Assembly: GCA_010279815.1 (NCBI GenBank) | Contig: QEOQ01000092.1 | Coordinates: 547,112 to 611,111, forward strand | Reading direction: 5' to 3' | DNA from: Brachionus plicatilis | Lineage: Eukaryota > Rotifera > Eurotatoria > Ploima > Brachionidae | Length of the DNA stretch: 64,000 nucleotides | Shown: one piece after another, positions 54,601 to 64,000 of the stretch | Numbering within the stretch: the first letter of the stretch is position 1 | Layout of the letters: each line of letters begins with the position of its first letter | Program-made: the position numbers and the translations under genes | The notes under the pieces: model-generated | Database searches by the model: none | The model's input: only the letters and a program-made list of their open reading frames with translations | Told to the model about the DNA's origin: nothing

Positions 54601-57255
54601 TTAAAAAATTCTAATTATTATTCATGACAATCACTTTTGCATTTAAAATTTTTAAATCGCATAAATATTTTAATTAATGGAAAACATGAAAAAATCTTAG
54701 AACTTTTCAATTCTTTTCTAAAAATTGTTAAAAAAAATTTGAATAAAAAGAAAATCAGAAAAATTATTAAGTGCAGAGCTAGGGGAAACAAACGAGATAG
54801 TATGAATTTCTGAACATGGTTATTAATAATTTAATTCGAAAACTAATATTTTTCTGAAAATGAAGGGTATTTGAATAAAAAGGTTAAAATGGAACATTTC
54901 TGAAAATCTCTTTAAAAATTCCGGGTTAATTATTTAATTATTTTTTTTATATGATTAAGTCTAAAAAATCGGCTTCAATTCACTGAAATTTAAAAAATGT
55001 GTATCTAATTAGCATTCTCAAATATCATTTTAGCACATACTGAAAAAATATTTTATTATATTTATCTCAAAAATTAACAAACACTTTTAATTTAAAATAA
55101 TTTCTATCACTTTTTAAAGCATTTTTTTAGTCTGCTGCTCAGACTTTGACCTAAAAAAAATATCCATGAATATTTTTTTATCGTAAAATGAGGTAAAAAC
55201 AATCAATTATTGAGCTTTTCTTCAATTAAATTATCTTAAATTATTAGAAACTATCTCAAGGGTTCTATCTAATTCCGCTTTTAAAAATATTTTTTTGTCT
55301 GTATTATAGTGCTTTTTGATTGATGGCCTATATAATAAAAGATTTTTAAACTAATTTTTTTTTCAAAAAAAATATGATATTCCCGTTCACAATAGTCTAA
55401 GCTAATAATTAAAAAAAAATTGAAAATTATTAAATGATCCTAAAATTTGCAATGTTCTGATAACTGATTGGTTCAACCTCGTTTTATTTTTTGAATACAA
55501 AACTGCTATGATTTTCTGTTTTTCCGTAATTTTAGGTGAAATTACGCAAATTTACGTAATATTACGTTGTTTCACGTAAATTTACGTAATTAATAAACGT
55601 TAGTATATTTTGTACAAATTTTAAAAAAGCAAATTTTAGACAATTAACAAAAACACAAAAGTAAAAAATGCTTAATTATACACATTTCAATATAATTCAA
55701 TGATTCGACCAATCTCCATTTCTTATAACCACTATTAATTTCCTTAATTTATATTAATATTTTTTTAAAGATTAAATTGAAAATAAGAAATTAATAAAAA
55801 CCTTTTTTAAATGATTTATATAATTTTGTCATTTTTCTTTCGTTAAAAATTTTTCGAAATATTTGACCGCCATTGGGTCGTTGTCCTGGTGGAGTTTAAA
55901 GTCTAAATTGCTAAATATTACCATTTTCAAATAAAATTTAACTAAAAATTACGAATTTTTGGGCCTGTATTCGAAAGAATACAGGCCCAAAAATACAGGC
56001 AAAAAATGTCAAAATTCTCAAAAAAGTTAGCATTTTTTGGAATTTTTACTTTTTACAAAAATTTGCGTAATTTCCGGTAACTTTACGCTAATTCTGGTAA
56101 AATCCGGTAAATCATAGTAGTACTTTAATTAAAAAAAAATTATTTAATTCAGTAATATTGTTAGTATACTATCATTTATTAAAAATAATAAGTGAGTAAA
56201 ATTATTCCAAAATGCTCACGCCGAGAAAAAATTAGGTTTTTGGTAAGAAAAGTGTAAAAATTGACTGTTTTTCCAAATTTTGAAATAATTTTTTTTTTGG
56301 AAAAATAAGAAAAGATCAATATTGCGTACCGTTTAAAACAAAAAAAATTGTTTCAAAATTTCGGAAAATCAGTCAATTTTTATCAATTTTCTTTTTTCAG
56401 TTAATTACATTTTGGTTGATAGATTCCAATAGTTAGCTAAATAGAATTCAATTGAAGCAGAAATCTTTAATCTAGGTTTTTTTTAGAGATAGAATAATTG
56501 TAAATAAACCAATCGATTGTGCTTCAAGAAAGATTGGTATGTATTGGATTGACTCAGACAAGGGTAAAGAAGCATTGACTGAATTTGAAAGAATAAGTTT
56601 CAATGGCAAAACTTCAGTGGTCAAGTGTTTTCCAAAAACTGGAAGAACCCATCAAATTAGAATTCATTTGCAATACTTGGGTTTTCCGATTGTAAACGAT
56701 CCGCTGTATAACCATCCAATTATATGGGGTCCATCTAACGGCAAGAATGGAGTTTATGAGTTTACAAAAGAGGAAATAGAGAAAAACTTTTTGAAAATTC
56801 ACACTTATGAAGCTTGGATAATAAAACAAGAAGTAGCAGAAGATGGAATTGATGAAAAGGATTCGATAGAAAAATTTGATCTAGAAGATGTGGGAACTAA
56901 GAGAAAAGATTCACAGGATGAACTTACTGAATGTAAAAAACAAAAACTGGAAACCAATTTAGAACAAGAAGAAATTGATAAACCTGCTGTTGATGATGAA
57001 AAAAGCGAAATTGATCCGAATTTACCCGGTTTTGACGTTTCAAAATTGACAAAAGATGATGAATGCTTTGAATGCAAGCAAATTTATCGAGATCCTGTTA
57101 GATCTGACATGACTATGTATCTTCATGCTTTGTCATATAAGGTATGAAAATTTTTATTTACCTTTTAATTAAGCTAAATTAATTTTTAAAAGTTTGATGA
57201 CCTAGAATTTAAGACCGAATATCCTAAATGGGCTGCTGAAGACTTTAATGGATAA
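51699..57255 (+). CDS. RPUSD2: RNA pseudouridine synthase, RPUSD2/RluA family
   Basis: Makes pseudouridine in tRNA/mRNA. Exons 51699-52383, 52430-52571, 56487-57141, 57193-57255; total 1545 nt (514 aa plus stop), phases agree; human RPUSD2 is 545 aa. Start at ATG 51699 gives an Arg/Lys-containing, acid-poor first 33 residues (MLTGFKLNNFLRIVDRAF), a possible mitochondrial signal; an internal ATG (MSTSNSEPVEQ) could give a second isoform. Then RWFGRTLLDI (S4-like region), FDDENFLVVDKP, the catalytic motif YRLDRLTSGLVILAKN split before it by an intron, RTAQKTYLCRV, and GRTHQIRIHLQYLGFPIVND. The C-terminal quarter is acidic/Lys-rich and ends in a C-x2-C pair (ECFECKQIY) and PKWAAEDFNG, also typical of RPUSD2. 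Starts only 214 bp after AARS stops. Confidence 0.9.
52915..53152 (-). pseudogene. Integrase remnant (Ginger/gypsy-like C-terminal part)
   Basis: Minus strand reads FVHGRVRHPQSQGSVERANT then DIKKC, a stop, and further on a Cys-rich C-terminus (KCNxNGQ, NRCGCKKF). The GR-x-RHPQSQG-x-VERAN block is the end of the DDE integrase core of Ty3-type retroelements and Ginger-like DNA transposons; the Cys-rich tail is typical of the latter in invertebrates. At least two in-frame stops, no start: dead. Confidence 0.7.
53448..54393 (+). mobile_element. 5'-truncated LINE, ORF2 C-terminus plus 3' tail
   Basis: Open frame 53448-54188 encodes about 246 residues: KTKVVNFGT (the post-palm K-T-K motif of non-LTR reverse transcriptases), QLEYLGFIIDSNLDL, FIYKTFCLSKFTYGLEAL, and NKLQNNLFRQMFGLKAY, the usual thumb/C-terminal region. 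It ends in a stop, a 3' UTR, TTAAAGGAGGTTAATTCAAT and an AATAAATAAATA tail. The upstream palm with the YADD box is absent, so it is a classical 5'-truncated insertion. The intact frame suggests it is relatively young. Confidence 0.85.
55500..56122. mobile_element. Probable inverted-repeat element with central perfect hairpin
   Basis: Left CTGCTATGATTTTCTG, right AAATCATAGTAGTAC, facing each other; TTACGTAA/GGTAA motifs populate both halves as in the small Tc1-like elements at 12194 and 63892. A 17-bp perfect hairpin with a GAAA loop (55956-55993; TTTTTGGGCCTGTATTC) sits inside. Ends are imperfect and no duplication is certain. Confidence 0.45.
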
Positions 57256-58438
57256 TAAACGCTTTGCTTTTAAAATAAAAAATAATAAAATTGTGAGATT
57301 TTTTAAAATTATTTATTAGTTATAAACTCAAGTGTGTTGTGATTCAATTGTTTGCTTTTGCTTCTGGCAATTTTTAAAAACGCAAAATGCTATTTTATAA
57401 CTAGATATTTAATATATTAAAACTAAAAATAGTGAATATGAATCAAAATGAAAATATAGAAAATTTTTTAGTTTAAAATATTTTTTTGGAAATTATTTAT
57501 TTTAATTTTTTATTTTAATTTTGATAAAGAATATTAAGTATCTAACAGTTATTATAAGTAAAAAGAATATAATTATTTTGGGTAAGTTAAGGCAGAATTG
57601 GTAAAAAGTATAAGTCTTAAGTCAAAGTCCGACTTTGGCTATAAAATTTTTTTAAGCAAAAGTCAAAGTATTTAATTTTCTTTAGAGAACAGAATTTTGA
57701 ACAAAAAAATAATATTGAAAAAAAATTCTTTTCATCGGTAATGAAGATTAATTTAAATCGAAATCAACCATTTTCTCTTTCAAAAAGCATCAAAAAATAA
57801 AAAATTTATATATAAAAATATATATAAAGCCAAAGTTTTGACTTAATTTGAAGAATGTAAAATTTAATTTTGATCTTTGATCAACTCTGAATTAAGATAA
57901 TAAAGAAGTCTTTCGAAAAAAATCCTGGAGGTTTAATGTAAAATTTTTTTGGATTCTAAATTTTACTAATCAATAAATTTTAAAAATCATATTAAATTAT
58001 AGTTTAAGTTTCAAGTTACATATTTATTAAGTGCTTCACAGCATGATTTAATCCAACTAGTTAGAAAAAATATGAGTTATAAAAGCTTCTGGACCTTCTA
58101 GAATTAATACATAATTGATTGAAATAAAACTTTTTTATAATGATTTTTCAAAAATTTTCAATAAAAAATTTATCACTGTTTTATGTTTTATCTTTCTTGT
58201 TTCTTTTATCAAAACAAGATTTTTTTCATTGTCAATTTATAAAAACAATTCCAACCTTAAACTTATTCTTACTATGAAATTTTCAAAAACAAAAAAAATT
58301 TTAACTCAATAAATTTATTTGAACATAATAAAAATATAATATTTAAATTAAATGTGAAGGGCTAAAATAAATTTTAAAAAATTTTAAAACTTTGATCGCT
58401 TTTTATGCAATTGAATTAAAAAAAAAATATGTATTTTA
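57256..58438. other. Convergent intergenic region (RPUSD2 / SPRY gene)
   Basis: A/T-rich; holds a hAT-like MITE at 57593-57889. Open frames seen here are A/T-rich noise. Confidence 0.6.
57593..57889. mobile_element. 297-bp hAT-like MITE (CAGAGTTGTT family)
   Basis: Left CAGAATTGGTAAAAAGTATA, right GATCTTTGATCAACTCTG; sub-terminal AAGTCAAAGTCCGACTTTGG. Flanks AGTTAAGG/AATTAAGA (6 of 8), so older than the other copies. Confidence 0.6.
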
Positions 58439-60502
58439 TTAAATAATTGTACACATTTTGGATCGTTTAGTATCGTCATTTTGTTCACGCGGATTTTTGC
58501 CTTGAGAAATCATTTTTTTTTCCATTTCAATTTGTTTGTTTGCGTCCAAAATGATCGATTTGATTTGATCGCCAGCAAAATCTTCGGTGCTAACTCGAGT
58601 AGCGCCAAAGTCCATTTTGACTTTGTAGACATTTGGCGGCGCTATTACAACCGGATAGAATCCACCAGGCGGCTGAAAAAGAACTCTTAGATACACCACT
58701 TGACGGTTTATGGTCAAAAAGCAAATCATGAGTTGTTCTTCATCTTTGGGCGCATCTTCATCAGCGTAAAATATGCCCCAACCCAGACGATCATTTTTTT
58801 TGACAGCTGTCATTGCTAAAATCAGCTTTTGATTCAAACAGTCTGGAAAAATTTAAATCAATAAGTAAATTACCTTCTCCGGTGGGCCAAAATCGAAGAT
58901 AATCCTGTTTAAACTGGGAAACAGGGGGTGGATCAAATGGACATGCTGTGCATAAGGCAATTGCTGGAGGTGGATTATTTTTATCAAAATCATCGCTCAA
59001 AACAATCTCAAAATGATTGTATTCTACGCAAATTTAATAAATATTAAAAGTATAAAAATGACAGCATTTTTTTTTAAAAATAGTAAAATATTTTTATGGT
59101 GAAAAAAAATATTTAAACAAAATTTACTATGATGTAAACTGTATGGAGCTTGAAGGCAAACTGAGTGATCGTAATGATGTGGCAAGACAAAAGCTTTATC
59201 TCTGGGATCAATTTTTGTTCCTTCAGGATAGCACCAATCTTCAGGATTACGCTTAAATTTTTAGTTTATTAAAAAAAAAAAAGAGTGGATTTTAATTTTA
59301 TTTTTTTACCACATTAAAATGAGGAGGCATTGACACAACTGTGTGCCAGTAAACATTCATTTCGAACTCTTCTCCATTATTTTGAACTGCAAAAGTAGGC
59401 AAAAACTCGTTGAAATCTTTCAAAGTTAAAAATCTTGTTCCGACAGGCTTAAAATTTTTACTGAAAATAGCCACACTCATATCTGGTTCGAAAACTTCCA
59501 TTTCCAAAGCCATTGAGTCGCCTCGGCTGCATTTGTGACCCATCATATTACCATGATATTTTCCATTATAATACATGTAACCGGTCTTTGAGTGATACCC
59601 AATTGTGTCCATGATTTGGCCAGGCTGCTTTCCATAACTTTGATCAATGAACTTTGATGAAGCTATTCCCAGAACAACGTTTGTTCCAGAGCCGACTTTT
59701 ATTAGCTCGACAAAAAAAAACCTACGCTCTGGAGTTATTGGCTTTCGAAATTGAATGTAATGAACTCCAGATTTGGATTTTGGAATGCGAATAATTGTCT
59801 TTGTTTTATCTATTATTTTTTCTATCTCGTTGTCAGAAATGCGGATATCATTTGGATCAATGGCTTGAAAAAAAAATAGTTTTTTATAAACATTAAAAAG
59901 AAAAATTTATTTCTTACTTGATTCGGTCATGTCTTTATTGTAAATTTCAATAGCTGGTGCCAGTTTGGCGTGATAAAATTTGGTCAATTTATTTACATCT
60001 TCATTGCTAAGGGTAGAGTATATTTCCAATCGGACCCGTGTCGACCATGGTTGCATTAACACCAGAGGAAAGAATCCTTATTTAATAAAATAAAAAATAG
60101 AGTCTGTGAAAAATTAACCAAAATTAAACAGTACCTCCTTCTGGCTGAAGGACAAAAAGAACATCAATTATTGACTCATTGAAAGTAACGAAAACAAGTA
60201 TCAATTGCTCGGATTTATCATTTTTGTCCACAGAATCAGGATTGTAAAATACGCCCTGTAATAATTGTAAAAGTAAGTAATAAAAAAAAATTTTTTTAAT
60301 TTTTAAGACAACTTCAAATTGTCTTAAAAATATTAAATTTTCTTACCCATCCAATTGAATTACCATTTTTCACTTAAAAATAAATCAATTAATCAGAAAT
60401 AATTTATATTTTATTTTTGGAACCAAAATTAAAAATAAACATTAAATAAATTGATTTTTTGCCAATTTTACTAGATGAATATAAAAATGACTTACATTTC
60501 AT
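58439..60502 (-). CDS. Triple-SPRY protein with C-terminal CaaX-like box (SPRYD3-like)
   Basis: Minus-strand exons: 60502-60496 (tentative start), 60372-60347, 60255-60135, 60076-59918, 59863-59310, 59251-59128, 59023-58874, 58842-58439; total 1545 nt (514 aa plus stop), phases agree. Three SPRY-type units: the C-terminal half of one (SIGWGVFYNPDS ... LQPEGGFFPLVLM), a complete one (FFFVELIKVGSGTNVVLGIA, YGKQPGQIMDTIGYHSKTGY, GHKCSRGDSMALEMEVF), and a third (HFEIVLSDDF ... RLGWGIFYADED ... FQPPGGFYPVVIAPP). SPRYD3 has related tandem SPRY units. The last residues are KRSKMCTII, a basic patch plus Cys-aliphatic-like box, as in prenylated proteins. Because the first SPRY unit is only half present, real 5' exons may lie further upstream; the 7-nt first exon is the weakest call. 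SPRY units bind protein partners; target unknown. Confidence 0.75.
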
Positions 60503-62957
60503 AAAATTACTAAGTTAATTTAAAAATGTAAATTTAATTTAAAAATCAAGTTTGATGCTAGTTTTTTCAATATTTAATTAAATTAAAAAAAAAATAATTT
60601 TTTATTTAACTTTTTTAAAAATTTTTATGTTTCCTATGCCTCTATATGAAACAAATTGTAATAAGCAAAGAATTATTGAGATCTTAATTACAAACCAGAT
60701 TACAGAACTCACATTTTTCTTCAAAATTCATACCATAATATTCTTAATTATCCCAATATTGTTCTAATTCAAAAAAAAAATCTATTGTAAAAAAAATCCT
60801 TCTCTGGCTTAAAAAGATGCTCAAAATCCACTTAAACGTCTATCTGCTGATTTTTATTTTTTTTAAAGTATAATTATGTTTAATTTATAATTTTAATACG
60901 ATTTAGAAAAATTAATAAGAATAATGTCAGTTATGCAAATTTAGGAAAAAAATTTTTTTTTAGTAATTTTAGTTAAAAAATAATAAATCGCCAAAAGAAT
61001 ATTTACCAATATTGTTCAATGACTATGGCAAAAGTGTTGTTCAATTTTTGAGGTTTTAAAGTTTAGGTCATTAATAGATGAAACCACATAGAGCTTTATG
61101 TTAAGTTAAGGCTATTGTTTATTTATTGGAAAATATGAAGTAGATATTAGTCCTCCCTTGCAACTTTTGGCTTGAGACAACAAGATTTAAAATTTTTTCA
61201 AAATAAAATTTAGGCAAATTGAAGTTTCAGATCAAATTTTAAGATCAAAACGATCATTTAAAATTTTATATTTTTGAAATGAATAAGTGTGAACGCTATT
61301 ATAATTAAGATAATAAGGTAATTGAATTCAAAGAACAAAACAAGCCTTTTGATGAAGAAAATCTTAAAAAATTTATTAATTTAGTAAAAAAGTTAAGACT
61401 TTCTCAGTTAATTGAGAAAATTATTTATTCATTATTTATTTGTTTATTTCTAAAATATTTTCTTAAATTGTTTATTAGTTAACTTAATGTTAATGTAAAA
61501 AAAAATAAATTCCTTATGTTATTTTTCTAATAATAAAATTGCAATTTTTGTAAAATAAATTTTGGTTTTTTAATCCGAATTTTTTATAATAATTCTTTTT
61601 TCGGATTATCGACTAATCCGAATTTTCGTTAATTCGAATGAAATATTATCTGTTCGGATTAAAGAGAGTTAAATAAAAAATATAAAAAAAATTTTCATGT
61701 AATAAATGATCTAATATATTTTATTTGAATTAACCTTAGTTAAAAGCATTTCAAATATTGGCCAATTTGCTTGGAAAAAAATTAAAAAACAACCATCTTA
61801 TTTTTTTCTTGTAAACTATGTTTAGTCTTATGATGATGATCATTGATGCCAAAACATTTTTTATAATTTGTTGAATTTACGGAACAAACTACTTAAAAAA
61901 ATAATAATAATCTTTTATTCTCTGGTTTTCTATATTATATTAAAGATTTTTAAAATACCACTTAAACAAAATTTTAATCACTTGTGAATCTGCTAATTGA
62001 ATGAAAGAAACTTATTAAATTTGGTTAAAAATATAAAAATAATAAAAATTGTAACAATAAGAATAAAAAAGCTTATTTACAAAATTACTTAAATTTTTAT
62101 AAATTTCTTGTATTTTATTTTTCATTTAAATATTTTTTATTCTTTTATTCCAATAATTTCATATTTTGTATTTCTTACTTTTGCTTAAAGAACGTTAATT
62201 AACCAATAAATATAAAAAAAATTATTCAATTTTCTAATAATTATTTTGTTGTTTAAAAAAATCAGATTTGTTCAAATGTCAAAACCAAGTTTTGACTTGG
62301 ACTTAAGATATTTTATTTAAGACCTTTTGACCATCTTTTGACCAAATAAAAAACTTTACACTGTAGTGAACTTTTTAATCTCGATTTTTAAGAAATTTTT
62401 AAACTTTACTTCTAAAATAATAAATAATTTCTTTTTGAGTTTGTAATTTGTAAATATGATTTTTATAACAATTTAAAAGATTTAACCTAAATATTAATCA
62501 TCTTAAAAATAATAATAATTATTTAATTATTTATTTATTTATTATTTTTAGATTAAATAAATGAATTATTGATCAGTATTTTATGACAAAGCTTTTTGTC
62601 TGTTGATAAGCCCTTAAATTATAAATAAAAATATTAAATAAAAATATTAAATCCTTAAAAATATTTTCTGAGAAAATATTTTTTTGTATTGTTTTATTAC
62701 ATTTTATTCAGACATTTGTTAAATATTTTACAAAAAAAGTTAAAAATGTTAAGCTGTGTTGAACTTTATAATCGCCATTTTTAAGATATTTTTTCTTTAG
62801 TTTTACTTTTTCTCTTCTGATTTTACTTTTTTTTATCACCAAAAAATCTCACTCTTTCAATGAATGACTTTAACTTTTATTTGAAAAAAAAAAATTCTAT
62901 TAAATAAAAAAAAAGCATTGGAAGATTGAAACAGTTAGATTTGAATTTTATTAAAAG
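60503..62957. other. Intergenic A/T-rich DNA
   Basis: No exon recognised. 61565-61675 is a fragment of a pogo-like element (AATCCGAATTTTCGTTAATT; TTCGGATTAAAGAGAGTTAA). 62270-62345 has AAGTTTTGACTTGGACTTAA, a scrap of the hAT-like MITE family. Confidence 0.5.
61565..61675. mobile_element. pogo-like element end fragment
   Basis: Repeated TTCGGATT/AATCCGAA and GTTAATTCGAATG motifs ending TTAAAGAGAGTTAA. Reverse-complemented this gives TTAACTCTCTTTAATCCGAA, the kind of terminus seen in pogo/Tigger elements. No opposite end identified. Confidence 0.45.
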
Positions 62958-63244
62958 CATTTGAAACAATCAGAAGACGAAGAGGCAAAAAAGTTGAAAA
63001 AAAGAGGAAAAAAGTGACAATAACCAGTGATGAAAATGATGAAGAAAAGTCTGAAATTGAAATATCTCCACTGAACGACCAAAAAAGTTGTTACAAATGT
63101 AAAACAGTATTTGGAAAAGTCAAAACAAATCAAAACAAATGGATTTCTTGTGATAAATGTAACAATTGGTCTTGTGGGAAATTCCTTTCAAGAGGCTTTG
63201 ATTTAACTATGGAATTTTTTTGTTCAAAAAAGTGTTCTACATAG
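62958..63244 (+). CDS. Orphan terminal exon with degenerate PHD-like finger
   Basis: After an acceptor TTAAAAG at 62951-62957 the frame runs 95 codons to TAG: a basic/acidic stretch (EEAKKLKKRGKKVTITSDEN) and a zinc-binding region CYKC...WISCDKCNNWSCGKF...FFCSKKC. The W-x-x-C-D-x-C core is that of a PHD finger, but the usual His-x2-Cys pair is replaced by Cys with no partner at the expected spacing, so it is degenerate. I find no upstream exons on this strand after the RPUSD2 gene, so it is either the end of a gene with distant exons or a pseudo-exon. Compare the true PHD of the BAZ-like gene. Confidence 0.4.
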
Positions 63245-64000
63245 ATTAATTTTGTTTTAAAATAGGATACATATATTTTCTTATACTTTTTTGTATTTTA
63301 ATTGCTTATATTTATGTAATTCACGGATTTATCCGAATTTAAGGGTTGAAATGTTAGTGAAACATCTTTTTTTTATTTTAATTATAACTTTTGAACCGTT
63401 CTTTTATTTTAAATAAAGTTTTTATTTTAATCAAAGACAATATTCTCTTTTATTATTTTATATTTTTTTCGAACGCAAAAAAAATCTCACAACTAATTAG
63501 CGATCAAATAAAAGAATTCAGGGTTTTACTCCGTTTGACTTTTGAAACAAAAATAATCGCAATAATTAGATTAAAAAAATTACTTCTTAAATATAAGTTT
63601 TTTTTTTAAATAATTTAAAAATTATTGATCTCGAAGATACATTAGTTTAGAAGACCATACATTAATTTTTTCGTAATTAAAGAGTTTTTTTGAACTAAAA
63701 GAGCATTTCAAAGTTAATAAAGTAATTTTAGACAAAATGATGATTTTTGATGATAAAAATATCTTAACCATATTAAAGTAGAAAATGAATGCTTTTTGAA
63801 TTAAATTTTTTATTTTGATCAATCAATAATAAAATTACTTTCAAAAAGATCTTTTCATATAATCAATTTATTTCTAAATACAGTGCTGCTACAATTCCTT
63901 GAATTCACCATATTTTACGTTAAATATGGTAAATTCACAATATTTATCGTTAAATAACGATAATTATCGTAAATTACCCATAATTATTGTAAAATTTAAT
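63245..64000. other. A/T-rich end of window
   Basis: No gene seen. From 63892 a CAGTGCTGCTACAATTCCTT sequence preceded by TA, followed by ATTTTACGTTAAATATGG and TTATCGTAAATTA motifs, looks like the left end of a Tc1-type MITE cut by the window edge. Confidence 0.5.

Larger units (their letters stand above)
52572..56486 (+). other. 3.9-kb RPUSD2 intron with two transposon remnants
   Basis: Donor GT at 52572 (phase 2), acceptor AG at 56485-56486. Contains a truncated retro-tail (52798-52822), an integrase remnant (52915-53152, minus), a LINE 3' fragment (53448-54393, plus), a GTAATTTACG-rich element region around 55500-56122, and A/T-rich DNA. Confidence 0.75.

Noticed and set aside
58115..58312. 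65-codon hydrophobic frame downstream of RPUSD2
   Set aside because: A/T-rich noise; no homologous motif or splice context.

Overview
The window is nuclear DNA from an AT-rich invertebrate animal. The genes are metazoan (BIRC6, JNK, a BAZ/ACF1-like protein, PUS7, AARS, an RPUSD2-type pseudouridine synthase). Most introns in compact genes are about 45-60 nt with GT-AG ends, while a few introns of 1-5 kb are packed with transposon debris. Non-coding DNA is extremely A/T rich. The combination would fit a small-genome spiralian such as a monogonont rotifer, but that is an inference from style only, not from a marker gene.

Layout. 1-15114 (+): the 3' three quarters of BIRC6, with one giant 8.58-kb exon, a 4.6-kb transposon-filled intron and the UBC-domain exon; the last codons are lost in an assembly gap (15115-15865). 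16382-17282 (-) and 23145-23656 (+): the two halves of a single JNK gene in opposite orientation, flanking a BAZ/ACF1-like gene (19222-21781, +). 26883-29473 (+): an unrecognised two-exon gene whose intron carries two DNA transposons. 29474-36706: a 7-kb gene desert with nested inverted-repeat elements. 36707-42538 (+): an SR-rich nuclear protein. 43225-47816 (-): PUS7 in 13 exons. 48164-51484 (+): alanyl-tRNA synthetase in 8 exons, divergent from PUS7. 51699-57255 (+): an RPUSD2-like pseudouridine synthase with a LINE and an integrase remnant in its 3.9-kb intron. 58439-60502 (-): a triple-SPRY protein ending in a CaaX-like box. 62958-63244 (+): an orphan last exon with a PHD-like finger. 63892-64000: start of another inverted-repeat element.

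Themes. PUS7, AARS and the RPUSD2-like gene form a tight tRNA/RNA-modification neighbourhood with a shared 347-bp divergent promoter region. The repeat fraction is rich in short non-autonomous DNA transposons whose terminal inverted repeats and target-site duplications can be read directly: a hAT-like family starting CAGAGTTGTT (at least five copies), a 794-bp element with a 65-bp perfect inverted repeat, two TA-flanked Tc1/pogo-like elements, and a 1.58-kb foldback element invaded by a second palindromic element. No new enzymatic system was found. The most striking observation is the JNK gene split by an inversion that leaves all splice phases compatible.
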